15,413 bases of DNA from Bacteroidota bacterium (GTDB taxonomy: Bacteria > Bacteroidota > Ignavibacteria > Ignavibacteriales > Ignavibacteriaceae). Positions 6,099 to 14,249 of the stretch are shown here, in pieces (position 1 is the stretch's first letter; each line of letters begins with the position of its first letter). Both the position numbers and the translations under genes were made by a program. The DNA lies in NCBI GenBank assembly GCA_021778375.1, contig JAJYCM010000033.1, positions 1 through 15,413 of the forward strand. The letters run 5' to 3'. The notes under the pieces were generated by a model. That model made no database searches, was not told the origin of the DNA, and saw only the letters and a program-made list of their open reading frames with translations.

Positions 6099-7787
6099 CT
6101 AATTATTCTTTTTTCCCCAACTATCTTTTAGAGTCACGGTTCGATTAAATACAGGCTTTTCATCAATTGAAAATTTTGTATCAACGCAAAAATAGCCATG
6201 CCTTTCAAATTGAAACCTGTCCCCAGGCTTGGAATTTTTTAATGATGGTTCGATCAAAGCACCGGGCAAAATTTCTAAAGAATTAGGGTTCAGAAATTCG
6301 ACAAAGTCTTTCTCTTTATCAGCATCCGGAGCCTCAACCGTAAAAAGTCTGTCGTATAATCTTACCTCAGCTTCAATAGCATTATCAGCAGATACCCAAT
6401 GAATTGTACCTTTAACTTTTTTGTTGCTAGTTCCCGTACCGCTTCTTGTCTCAGGGTCATAAGTACAATGAAGTTCAACAACCTCTTCTTTATCATTCTT
6501 AATTACTTCTTCACACTTAATAATATAGGCATAACGAAGCCTGACCTCACCGCCCGGCGTTAATCTGTGATAACCCTTTGGCGGAATCTCCATAAAATCA
6601 GTCTGTTCAATAAACAACTCGCGGGTAAATGGAATCTTACGCACGCCCATCGAAATATCTTCCGGATTATTTACGGCATCAAGTTCTTCCGTTATGTTAT
6701 AATTTGTAATTATAACTTTCAGAGGACGAAGCACAGCCATTGCACGAGGAGCATGTTTGTTTAGATCTTCGCGTATTGCATATTCAAGTAAAGCAATATC
6801 TGTTGTGGCATCACGCTTAGCAACTCCGATTATTTCGGCAAAATTCCTAATTGCATCCGGTGTATATCCTCTTCGTCTAAAAGCAGAAACAGTAGGCATA
6901 CGCGGATCATCCCAGCCGTCGACATATTTTCCCTGAACAAGCTGCAAGAGTTTTCTTTTACTCATGACAGTATAGTTTAGATTAAGTCTTGCAAATTCAA
7001 TTTGCTGAGGATGATAAGTTCCAAGTTCATTTAAAAACCAATCGTAAAGGGGTCTATGATTTTCGAATTCAAGAGTACAGATCGAATGTGTTATTTTTTC
7101 GATAGAATCTTCAAGACCATGTGCCCAATCGTAAGTAGGGTAAATGCACCATTTATTCCCCTGGCGATGGTGTTCTGCGTGAACGATGCGGTACATTATA
7201 GGATCACGCATGTTAAAATTTGGAGACATCATATCGATTTTTGCCCGTAAGACTTTTTCGCCATTCTTGAATTCCCCTTTCCTCATCCGTTCAAAAAGAT
7301 CAAGATTTTCTTCAATCGCTCTATTCCTATTTGGGCTTTCTTTGCCGGTTTCAGTTAAAGTACCCCGATGCTCTCGTATCTCCTCTGCACTTAAGTCATC
7401 AACATAGGCTTTGCCCTTTTTAATAAGTTCAACTGCCCAGTTATACATTTGCTCAAAATAATCGGAAGCATAAAAAATTCTGTCCTCAAAATCAGCGCCG
7501 AGCCATTTAATATCTTCAATAATTGAATCGACATATTCCTGTTCCTCTTTGCTTGGATTTGTATCATCAAAACGTAGATTAAATTTTCCTTTATAGTCTT
7601 TGGCTATGCCATAATTCAGACAAATTGATTTTGCGTGACCTATATGGAGATAGCCATTGGGTTCCGGGGGAAATCTTGTATGTACATTTCCACCCCATTT
7701 ATTAGTTTTAAAATCCTCATCGATAATTTCGCGGATAAAGTTTTTAGGTTTATTAGCCGACTCTTCAGGATTATTTTTATCTTCCAT
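6099..7787 (-). CDS. glnS: Glutaminyl-tRNA synthetase
   Basis: This cytosolic enzyme charges tRNA-Gln with glutamine using ATP. The 562-residue product aligns by eye along its whole length with the well-known bacterial GlnRS (about 554 residues). The class I catalytic core has PPEPNGYLHIGHAKS (40-54) with the HIGH motif at 48-51, LRFDDTNP (71-78), and the KMSKS equivalent VMSKR (274-278). RAKIDM (181-186), CIYPTYDW (214-221) and THSICTLEFE (233-242) are further GlnRS-specific stretches. The C-terminal part (about 345-555) forms the two anticodon-binding beta-barrels. Gln-specific motifs exclude GltX. Its presence suggests direct charging of tRNA-Gln rather than the GatCAB route. It lies 22 bases downstream of a tRNA-Leu gene on the same strand, so it may start from a processed transcript. 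No clear Shine-Dalgarno sequence is seen. Confidence 0.97.
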   Translation of the reverse strand: MEDKNNPEESANKPKNFIREIIDEDFKTNKWGGNVHTRFPPEPNGYLHIGHAKSICLNYGIAKDYKGKFNLRFDDTNPSKEEQEYVDSIIEDIKWLGADFEDRIFYASDYFEQMYNWAVELIKKGKAYVDDLSAEEIREHRGTLTETGKESPNRNRAIEENLDLFERMRKGEFKNGEKVLRAKIDMMSPNFNMRDPIMYRIVHAEHHRQGNKWCIYPTYDWAHGLEDSIEKITHSICTLEFENHRPLYDWFLNELGTYHPQQIEFARLNLNYTVMSKRKLLQLVQGKYVDGWDDPRMPTVSAFRRRGYTPDAIRNFAEIIGVAKRDATTDIALLEYAIREDLNKHAPRAMAVLRPLKVIITNYNITEELDAVNNPEDISMGVRKIPFTRELFIEQTDFMEIPPKGYHRLTPGGEVRLRYAYIIKCEEVIKNDKEEVVELHCTYDPETRSGTGTSNKKVKGTIHWVSADNAIEAEVRLYDRLFTVEAPDADKEKDFVEFLNPNSLEILPGALIEPSLKNSKPGDRFQFERHGYFCVDTKFSIDEKPVFNRTVTLKDSWGKKNN

Positions 7788-7809
7788 AATGCTTAAACTA
7801 TTTTTTTAG

Positions 7810-7893
7810 TGCCCGGAACAGGACTCGAACCTGCATGCCGTTGCCAGCATTAGACCCTGAACCTAACGTGTCTACCAATTCCACCATCCGGGC
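7810..7893 (-). tRNA. tRNA-Leu, anticodon CAG
   Basis: Read on the minus strand, the acceptor stem GCCCGGA (7893-7887) pairs with TCCGGGC (7817-7811), with discriminator A at 7810. The D-arm has the class II form GGAATTGGTAGAC, the anticodon loop is TTCAGGG with anticodon CAG (reads CUG Leu codons), a long variable arm follows (TGCTGGCAACGGCA), and the T-loop is GGTTCGAGTCC. The 84-base length and long variable arm are typical of tRNA-Leu. The genome encodes CTA after the discriminator, so CCA must be added enzymatically. It lies between the PBP gene (98 bases upstream) and glnS (22 bases downstream). No full promoter match is seen in front of it. Confidence 0.96.
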
Positions 7894-7991
7894 AAAAATT
7901 TTTTATTTATAATATACAATTTACGATTAAATAACTTTTATTCTACTATTTAGAATCTACAATAGTGTACTTTAGACCTTGGAATAAGACC

Positions 7992-10271
7992 CTACCAACC
8001 TGAATCTCCTTTCTTTTCTTCTTTCTTAATAATACCGTTGCCACCGTGGATATTACATTTTTGGGGCAGGTTATTTGCGTTAATAATATCAGTAACGGTG
8101 ACCGGGCAATATTTTGTAGCGAGCCTTGTATCCCCGTCATCCATAGTAGTTTTGCAGAATGCTACGGTATCGATTCCGGAGGCCATTTGGAAATATTGTA
8201 CAGGAAGATTTAATGTTTTGTATGCATTTTCCATAAACATTGCCCAAATAGGGAGCGCTGCTGAAGCTCCTTGACCGTAAGAGCTTGTAAATTTGATTCG
8301 ATGGTCATCAAAACCCACCCACACTCCGGCAACTAAATTTGGAGTATAACCAACAAACCAAGCATCTGAATAATTTTGAGTCGTGCCTGTTTTACCGGCA
8401 CAAGGATACTGGAAATATCTTCTCACTCCCGCACCGGTCCCATAGTTAATAACATCTTCCATCATGCTAACCATAATAGAGGCGGTTTGCGGTGAAATTG
8501 CCTCTTGATAATCCGGAACAAATTTATCAATCAGAATACCATTTCGGTCTTCAATCTTTAGAATAGAAATAGGATCTACATGAACTCCTTTATCCGGGAA
8601 AGTTCCATAGGCAGAAGTCATTTCTAAAGGAGAAACTTCGGAAGTTCCCAAAGCTATCGAAGGAACAGCGTCTAACGGCGATTCTATTCCCATTTTATGT
8701 GCATACTTAACAACTTGTGAGGGAGGAGCCATATTACTTATAGTCAATCTTCCTGCAATAACATTTATTGAATGTGCAAGCGCTTGGCGAAGCGTAATAT
8801 AACCGCCATACTCATTTGTTTCAAAATTATCCGGCGACCAGCCGTTATAATTAAACTTTTGATTGAGTAAAGTATAAGCCGGGAAATATCCGTTATCGAT
8901 AGCAACAGTATAAGTAAAAGGCTTAAACGACGAACCAGCCTGGCGACGAATACCCGAAACATGATTTAACCCGCGTCCAAAATCTTGGTTTGCTCCTCCA
9001 ACCATCGCTCTAATTTGTCCGTTTGTGGGATCGATTACTACAAACCCAACTTGGATTGTGGTTGCAGCTTTCTTAACCGAATCAACAAAAGCCGGGTCAA
9101 ACTTTAGCTGATTATAAACTTGTGCCTTAGCGTCTGGGTTAGAGGCAGCATGATATAAGGAGTTATCTCTAATAGCTCTATCTAAAATATTATCCAGCAA
9201 AGCTTGATGCTTTTTCCAGTTCCAGTCTTTATTGAATAGCGCTTGATATTTTTTCAGATGATCTGCAGCTGCTTTATTAGCAATCTTCTGCATTCGCGAG
9301 TCAAGCGAGGTATAAATATTTAATCCATCGCGGTAGAGATCGTAGCCGTATTTTTCAGACATAGCAACCATTTGCTGGCGGACGTATTCCATAAAATATG
9401 GAGCAATAGTTTGATTGTCGCCGATTTTTTCAGAAGCTAAAACAATCGGTTCAGCTTTATATTTTTCATAATCGATTTTGCTAAGTAAATGGTTTGTAAC
9501 CATATTATGCATAACTAAATTTCTTCTTCTGACCGCATTAGCCATGTGTCTAACGGGGTCATAATATTCCGGAGATTTAAGAAGAGCAATTATCATAGCA
9601 GCTTGCGGAAGTGTCAATTGCTTTCCGTTTTCGTTAAAATATACATGAGCAGCGGACTCAACTCCGTAAGCGCTTTTACCGAAGTAAGAAACATTTAAAT
9701 ACATTTGAAGTATTTCCTTTTTAGTAAAAGTTTTTTCGATTTGAACAGCCGTGATCCATTCTCTAATTTTTCTTACGCCGGTTTGAAAGATATTTTCGTC
9801 TTTGACTTTAAAGTGATAAAGATTTTTTGCGAGCTGTTGAGTAATAGTGCTGGCACCTTCGCGAGAGAAAGTAAAGACATCTTTTATAATTGCTTTGAAG
9901 ACCCGCCCAAGATCGACACCCCAATGATTATAAAAATCTCTATCTTCAGTTGAAATCAATGCGTTAGCAACGTAAGGGGGAAGACTATCTATTTTTGTCT
10001 CGATTCTGTTTTGGATATAAAATTGTCCGAGCAATTCACCGTCGCTTGTAAATACCTTGCTTGCAAGCTGAGGACGCGGGTTCTCAAGTTGTTCAAGAGA
10101 TGGGAGTCCGCTAATGACAAAAATTCCGAAAGCAATAACAAAGAGAGAAATTATTAAGGCAAGAATTAATTTTGTTTTTTTAGAAAAGCGGGATTTAGAT
10201 TTTTTCTTGTTCCGGTAGGAATGATCATTAAAATATTTCTTATATTCAAAATCAGATTGCTTATTAGCCAT
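7992..10271 (-). CDS. Class A penicillin-binding protein (peptidoglycan glycosyltransferase/transpeptidase)
   Basis: This bifunctional cell-wall synthase polymerises lipid II and cross-links the stem peptides in the periplasm. From the ATG at 10271 it has 759 residues: a basic cytosolic tail, one membrane anchor (about 34-54), and a GT51 domain with EDRDFYNHWG (109-118, catalytic Glu109), GASTITQQLAKNLY (139-152), RKIREW (167-172) and KKEILQMYLN (184-193). The transpeptidase domain has SSFK (447-450, acylated Ser447), SIN (501-503) and KTGTT (627-631). The order and length fit the PBP1a (MrcA/PonA) family. The C-terminus has three cysteines (706, 722, 739) and a lysine-rich tail. The ATG follows the lpxH stop codon after one base, arguing for translational coupling. 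A TTG at 10286 would add five residues and overlap lpxH; I prefer the ATG. Confidence 0.95.
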   Translation of the reverse strand: MANKQSDFEYKKYFNDHSYRNKKKSKSRFSKKTKLILALIISLFVIAFGIFVISGLPSLEQLENPRPQLASKVFTSDGELLGQFYIQNRIETKIDSLPPYVANALISTEDRDFYNHWGVDLGRVFKAIIKDVFTFSREGASTITQQLAKNLYHFKVKDENIFQTGVRKIREWITAVQIEKTFTKKEILQMYLNVSYFGKSAYGVESAAHVYFNENGKQLTLPQAAMIIALLKSPEYYDPVRHMANAVRRRNLVMHNMVTNHLLSKIDYEKYKAEPIVLASEKIGDNQTIAPYFMEYVRQQMVAMSEKYGYDLYRDGLNIYTSLDSRMQKIANKAAADHLKKYQALFNKDWNWKKHQALLDNILDRAIRDNSLYHAASNPDAKAQVYNQLKFDPAFVDSVKKAATTIQVGFVVIDPTNGQIRAMVGGANQDFGRGLNHVSGIRRQAGSSFKPFTYTVAIDNGYFPAYTLLNQKFNYNGWSPDNFETNEYGGYITLRQALAHSINVIAGRLTISNMAPPSQVVKYAHKMGIESPLDAVPSIALGTSEVSPLEMTSAYGTFPDKGVHVDPISILKIEDRNGILIDKFVPDYQEAISPQTASIMVSMMEDVINYGTGAGVRRYFQYPCAGKTGTTQNYSDAWFVGYTPNLVAGVWVGFDDHRIKFTSSYGQGASAALPIWAMFMENAYKTLNLPVQYFQMASGIDTVAFCKTTMDDGDTRLATKYCPVTVTDIINANNLPQKCNIHGGNGIIKKEEKKGDSGW

Positions 10272-10272
10272 T

Positions 10273-10998
10273 TTAATTCCAGTCAACTATTTCAAATTTA
10301 TTATTTTCAAATTTCCCATAACACGGGGCATCGAGCCAGGAGCCAAGGTTAATATAAACGCCATTTTTATAATTTAGTAAACATCTGCGATGAAGATGAC
10401 CGAGCAGGACATAATCATATCCCTCATTGATTTTCATTTTAGCCGCTTCGAATAAACCGTCTTCTTCTCCGTAATCTTTTTGGGACGTATAATCTCTGCT
10501 TGATTTGCTTGTTGAGCTAGCAATTGAAACGCCAATGTCAGGGTGAATCCATGAATAAAATTTTTGGATCATTTTATTTCTTAAAATTACTTTTAAGATT
10601 TTATAACCTAGATCGTTTTTAACCATCCCGTCACCGTGACCTATAAAGAATTTTTTATTATTCAAGGTAATGCTGATAGGGTTTTCATACATCAAAGCGC
10701 CAATTTCATCTTTAAAGAAATTTTGATGCATAAAATCATGATTACCGATCAGGTAATGAACTTTTACTCCGTGATCCGTAAGATCCTGAAGAGCGGTAAG
10801 GGTTCTAAAAAATCCTTTTTGGTAAACGCGTTTATATTCAAACCAATAATCAAAAAGATCGCCTACTATAAATAATTCCGAACAGTTGGTTTGAGCAAAA
10901 TTCAAGAATTTTACCAGTAACCTTTCCTTGCGGTTTTCCAAATCTTTTGACTGAAGCCCAAGATGTATGTCGGAAATAAATAGATAAGAGTCGTTCAC
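10273..10998 (-). CDS. lpxH: UDP-2,3-diacylglucosamine diphosphatase (LpxH-type)
   Basis: This calcineurin-like metallophosphoesterase cleaves UDP-2,3-diacylglucosamine to lipid X and UMP, the fourth step of lipid A synthesis, at the inner face of the membrane. The 241-residue product has every metal-binding motif: SDIHLG (9-14), GDLFDYW (46-52), GNHD (85-88), GHGDG (120-124) and GHLH (200-203). The SDIHLG start together with the FDYWFEY stretch and the length of about 240 residues favour LpxH over a general phosphoesterase. Translation starts at a GTG (10998); there is no strong ribosome binding site and no better start upstream. It ends one base before the PBP start codon, so two envelope-building genes are coupled. 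It follows the M1 peptidase gene after 66 bases. Confidence 0.88.
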   Translation of the reverse strand: MNDSYLFISDIHLGLQSKDLENRKERLLVKFLNFAQTNCSELFIVGDLFDYWFEYKRVYQKGFFRTLTALQDLTDHGVKVHYLIGNHDFMHQNFFKDEIGALMYENPISITLNNKKFFIGHGDGMVKNDLGYKILKVILRNKMIQKFYSWIHPDIGVSIASSTSKSSRDYTSQKDYGEEDGLFEAAKMKINEGYDYVLLGHLHRRCLLNYKNGVYINLGSWLDAPCYGKFENNKFEIVDWN

Positions 10999-11048
10999 AA
11001 AATTATTTCACTTGTTATAGAGAAAATATTGATTGGTTTTTTTAAGAC

Positions 11049-11056
11049 CAAATATA
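11049..11056 (-). promoter_or_regulatory. Possible -7 box upstream of lpxH
   Basis: On the minus strand TATATTTG is an exact TAnnTTTG match in the 66-base gap between the M1 peptidase gene and lpxH, about 50 bases before the lpxH GTG. No TTG lies at the expected distance upstream, so the promoter would be incomplete. If used, lpxH-PBP-tRNA-glnS could be transcribed separately from the peptidase gene. Confidence 0.3.
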
Positions 11057-11064
11057 GATAAATA

Positions 11065-12726
11065 TTAATTATTTTTCTTATGCTCGTCAAATTCGGCAAG
11101 CAGCCAGTTATAAGGATCTACTTTGATTACAGCAGGAGTCTTAGTCATAGGGAAGACAAAATTTTGCTGCCGTTGATTAACAAAAATCGTTTTAATCTCT
11201 TCGCTATTGTCGGTATAGACAATTTTAATATCAAGCGGAAATTGGTAGACGTTATAGCCTGTTTGTGTCTGAGCAAGGTTGAGTGTTAAATTATTATTAT
11301 CCGTTTCCCAGGAATAATCGACATTCAAAATTCCGGAGCCATCAAAAACCCATTGGTTAAAAAACTGTTCAAGGTTTTTGCCGGAGACTTTTTCGCAAAT
11401 ATTTTCAAAATCTCTAGTAGAAGCATTTTTATATTTATAAGTCTGATAGTAAGTACGTAATATTTTGAAGAACGTTGAATCGCCGACTTCATGGCGAAGC
11501 ATATGCAATACCCAAGCTCCTTTTTCATAAACAGTCTGGCCAAACAAATCTTTCGGATTATAAAGCGTTCCGTAAAAATTATCCCGATATTTGCTTAACA
11601 TTGCAGCTCTAAGAGCGTTAAAGCCGCCGATATGTTCTTTATAAAGCGCTTCACAATAAGAAGCAAAACCTTCATTTAGCCAAATATCTTTCCATGTTTC
11701 AGGACCGACAGCATCTCCCCACCAGTGATGTGACAGCTCGTGGGCATAAACATCACCAAATAATTTGTATCCGCCTATAAAGTTTGAACCGATTCCGGTA
11801 AGAGTCTGCGTTTCCATGGCTCCGAGCTGCCAAAGAAATTCGGCTACACCATATTTTTCCTTGATGAACGGATATTCGCCGAAAGTTTTCGCAAAAAAAT
11901 TGATCATATCCGGATGATCCTGAAAATCTATTTTAGCATCTTCTAATTGATTCGGAAAAACATAATAATCAATTGACATAGTATCTTGCTTATTCTGGGA
12001 AATATATTCCTGTGAAAAGGTTTTATAATCCGAGGAAAACAAACAAATCAAATAAGTTGAAATAGGATAATCAGATTTCCAATGGTAAGTCCTTCTGGAA
12101 CCATTGGTAGTGACACCCATGAGCAAACCGTTTGACGCGGAGACTTCGGAGGAATCGTTAGTAATTTTTATATCAAGCAAAGCTTTATCCGATGGAATAT
12201 CGTTGCAAGGGAACCATGTTGAGGCATAATTCGGTTCGTTTAGATTATAGGTACAGGACATTCCGTTAATTTCTCCGAAAACAAAGGAGGAAAAACCGAC
12301 TCTTTTCGGAGTACCTTCGTAAACAACTCTTATATTAAAGGTATCTGACTTAGTATTAAAATATGGAATTGAGAGACGAGTCCCTTTTTCTTCATAACTT
12401 GATTTTTCGCCATTCAATGTAAGCAAAGATATTTTCATGTTGTCATAAAAGTTTAAATCAATTTGTTTGATTGTTTTATCTAATACAACCCCTGTGATTG
12501 TAACATCACCCTGAAGGAGTTTTTCCTCCGGGAAAAGGTCAATATTCAAATAGTATTTTAAGATATTGATTTTAAATTGATTCGGAGAGGCATAATTTTC
12601 CGGGACATTATCAAGAGTGTAATTTGAAGCCCCTTTAACATTTTTAGATGCTGTGCCTATCTGCCAGCCGGTGAATAGAAATGCCAAAATCAAAATGGGA
12701 AGATATAACTTTATTTTTTTATTCAT
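11065..12726 (-). CDS. Secreted M1-family zinc aminopeptidase
   Basis: This zinc metallopeptidase is expected to remove N-terminal residues from peptides outside the cytoplasm. The 553-residue product begins with a basic N-region and a hydrophobic stretch (about 6-24) that reads as a Sec signal peptide or an N-terminal anchor. An M1 beta-sheet domain follows (about 50-235). The catalytic domain has the exopeptidase motif in the form GAMET (302-306), the zinc motif HELSHH (329-334; ligands His329, His333) and NEGF with ligand Glu352. Tyr400 in VYEKGA fits the family's catalytic tyrosine. The long ERAP1-like C-terminal helical domain is absent; a small beta domain (about 466-540) ends the protein. 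The family usually has GAMEN, so Thr306 in place of Asn is a variant. There is no Shine-Dalgarno sequence. It is divergent from glgC. Substrate and exact location are unknown. Confidence 0.9.
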   Translation of the reverse strand: MNKKIKLYLPILILAFLFTGWQIGTASKNVKGASNYTLDNVPENYASPNQFKINILKYYLNIDLFPEEKLLQGDVTITGVVLDKTIKQIDLNFYDNMKISLLTLNGEKSSYEEKGTRLSIPYFNTKSDTFNIRVVYEGTPKRVGFSSFVFGEINGMSCTYNLNEPNYASTWFPCNDIPSDKALLDIKITNDSSEVSASNGLLMGVTTNGSRRTYHWKSDYPISTYLICLFSSDYKTFSQEYISQNKQDTMSIDYYVFPNQLEDAKIDFQDHPDMINFFAKTFGEYPFIKEKYGVAEFLWQLGAMETQTLTGIGSNFIGGYKLFGDVYAHELSHHWWGDAVGPETWKDIWLNEGFASYCEALYKEHIGGFNALRAAMLSKYRDNFYGTLYNPKDLFGQTVYEKGAWVLHMLRHEVGDSTFFKILRTYYQTYKYKNASTRDFENICEKVSGKNLEQFFNQWVFDGSGILNVDYSWETDNNNLTLNLAQTQTGYNVYQFPLDIKIVYTDNSEEIKTIFVNQRQQNFVFPMTKTPAVIKVDPYNWLLAEFDEHKKNN

Positions 12727-12763
12727 CGAAAAAATTGCTTAAGTTAAAAAATCATTAAATACT

Positions 12764-12778
12764 GCAAATAGAATTTGC
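12764..12778. promoter_or_regulatory. Operator-like palindrome in the M1 peptidase/glgC divergent spacer
   Basis: GCAAAT (12764-12769) and ATTTGC (12773-12778) are perfect inverted arms around AGA. A second, overlapping pair, AGAATT and AATTCT, lies just to the right (12770-12785). Nested palindromes between two divergent start codons suggest a binding site for a dimeric regulator. The right arm contains the TTG of the possible glgC promoter. Confidence 0.35.
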
Positions 12779-12804
12779 AATTCTCAATATTACAATTATT
12801 TTTA
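12775..12804 (+). promoter_or_regulatory. Possible glgC promoter
   Basis: TTG (12775-12777), a 19-base spacer and TATTTTTA (12797-12804) match the Bacteroidota consensus except for the last base of the -7 box. The predicted start near 12811 leaves a leader of about 85 bases. The remaining spacer to 12884 shows no other element. Confidence 0.3.
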
Positions 12805-12895
12805 AAGAGTCTAAAAAACAGTGTAAAATTAACAAATAGTCTAATTGCCAAACAATCCATATTTAGATATATTGGACAAAAAATAAGGAGGAAAT

Positions 12896-14140
12896 ATGAC
12901 TTTCCCTGGTTCGTCAATTCTCAGAGACACAATAACGATGTTATTGGCTGGTGGTCAAGGCGAAAGACTTTATCCACTTACGGCACATCGAGGAAAACCA
13001 TCGGTTCCGTTCGGAGGGAAGTATAGAATTATTGATTTTGCATTATCAAACTGTCTTAATTCCGGTTTAAGAAGAGTTTACATATTAACGCAATATAAAT
13101 CCGATTCGCTTAACCAACATATTTTTGAGGCATGGAGCATATTTAATCCGGAATTAGGTGAATATATATATTCAATTCCTCCGCAGAGAAAATTAAATAA
13201 TGAATGGTATATGGGAACTGCAAACGCCATTTATCAAAATTTAAACTTATTTTCAACGGATAAAAAAGCAAAGTGGGTTTTGATTTTAAGCGGCGATCAT
13301 ATTTATAAAATGGATTATTTAAAAATGCTTCAGTATCATGTTGATGTTAAAGCTGATCTTTCTATGGCGTGCATAGAAGTGCCAGTGGAGGAGGCTTCGC
13401 GTTTCGGTATAGTAAGTGTTGACGACAAATATGCTGTCAAATCATTTACCGAAAAGCCTGCAGATCCGCAAGAGATCCCAGATCAACCAGGTTTTTGCTT
13501 TGTTAGTATGGCAATTTATGTTTTCAACGCAAATGTTTTGCGCGATGTATTTTTGGAAATGGAAACTCAAAAATTAAAAGCACACGATTTTGGTAAAGAC
13601 GTTCTTCCATACATGATAAAATCAGGAAGAAATGTTTTTGCTTATAAATTTTATGACGAAAATAATAAGACGAAGCCTTACTGGAAAGACATAGGCACAA
13701 TCGATAGCTATTACGAAGCAAGCATGGATTTAATAAGCGTCACTCCGGAATTTAACTTTTACGATAACGATTGGCCAATGCGCACATATCAGTACCAGGC
13801 GCCGCCTGCCAAGACAGTTTCGCATGAAGGAGAAAGAGTCGGAAGAACATTAAACTCTTTAATTTGCGACGGTACAATTGTTTCCGGAGGCTTAGTAGAG
13901 AGATCGTTGCTTGGACCGAATGTTAAGGTTAATAGCTTTAGTTACATTACAGATTCAATCATAATGAACAATTGCAATATAGGTAGGCATGCACGAATAA
14001 GGAGAACAATTATCGATAAGAATGTGCTTGTGCCTGAGGGCTATGAAATTGGCTTTGACCTTGAAGTGGATAAAAAGAAATTCCATGTTACCGAAAGCGG
14101 AATAGTCGTAATAAGTAAGAATCAAATTTTATCAACTTAA
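12896..14140 (+). CDS. glgC: Glucose-1-phosphate adenylyltransferase (ADP-glucose pyrophosphorylase)
   Basis: The enzyme makes ADP-glucose from ATP and glucose-1-phosphate, the committed and allosterically controlled step of bacterial glycogen synthesis. The 414-residue product has the nucleotidyltransferase signature LLAGGQGERLYPLT (16-29), the KPSVPFGGKYRIIDF segment (34-48) with SNCLNSG (51-57), and SGDHIYKMDY (132-141), which includes the catalytic Asp. EKP (186-188) and the KDIGTIDSYYEA segment (264-275) belong to the sugar-phosphate site. Residues from about 300 form the left-handed beta-helix. The start is fixed by AAGGAGG at 12885-12891, five bases before the ATG, the strongest ribosome binding site here. 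Neither glgA nor glgB is beside it, so the pathway is split across the chromosome. A terminator-like hairpin follows. Confidence 0.95.
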   Translation: MTFPGSSILRDTITMLLAGGQGERLYPLTAHRGKPSVPFGGKYRIIDFALSNCLNSGLRRVYILTQYKSDSLNQHIFEAWSIFNPELGEYIYSIPPQRKLNNEWYMGTANAIYQNLNLFSTDKKAKWVLILSGDHIYKMDYLKMLQYHVDVKADLSMACIEVPVEEASRFGIVSVDDKYAVKSFTEKPADPQEIPDQPGFCFVSMAIYVFNANVLRDVFLEMETQKLKAHDFGKDVLPYMIKSGRNVFAYKFYDENNKTKPYWKDIGTIDSYYEASMDLISVTPEFNFYDNDWPMRTYQYQAPPAKTVSHEGERVGRTLNSLICDGTIVSGGLVERSLLGPNVKVNSFSYITDSIIMNNCNIGRHARIRRTIIDKNVLVPEGYEIGFDLEVDKKKFHVTESGIVVISKNQILST

Positions 14141-14186
14141 TTAAATTTTAAGATAAAGAGATTACTCATGTCTAAGGCCATTTCTT

Positions 14187-14225
14187 AAAAAATCTATTTA
14201 ATATATTTTATCAGATAGATTTTTT
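14187..14225 (+). terminator. Probable terminator after glgC
   Basis: AAAAAATCTAT (14187-14197) is the exact reverse complement of ATAGATTTTTT (14215-14225), giving an 11-bp stem around a 17-base loop that ends in six T's. It starts 46 bases after the glgC stop and ends 24 bases before the uvrC start. The A-T-rich stem and large loop make it weak, so partial read-through into uvrC is likely. Confidence 0.5.
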
Positions 14226-14249
14226 AAATTAAAATCAATTTTATACGAG

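Noticed and set aside
7940..7956. ATTCTA/TAGAAT inverted repeat between the PBP gene and the tRNA as a terminator
   Set aside because: The stem has only 6 pairs and on the minus strand is followed by A-rich, not T-rich, sequence.
7992..10286. PBP start at the TTG 10286
   Set aside because: It adds only five residues and overlaps the lpxH end. The ATG at 10271 follows the lpxH stop at one base and is the more usual arrangement.
12775..13026. 83-codon frame overlapping the start of glgC
   Set aside because: It runs in another frame through the strong ribosome binding site and the start of glgC, has no family features, and is a shadow of glgC.
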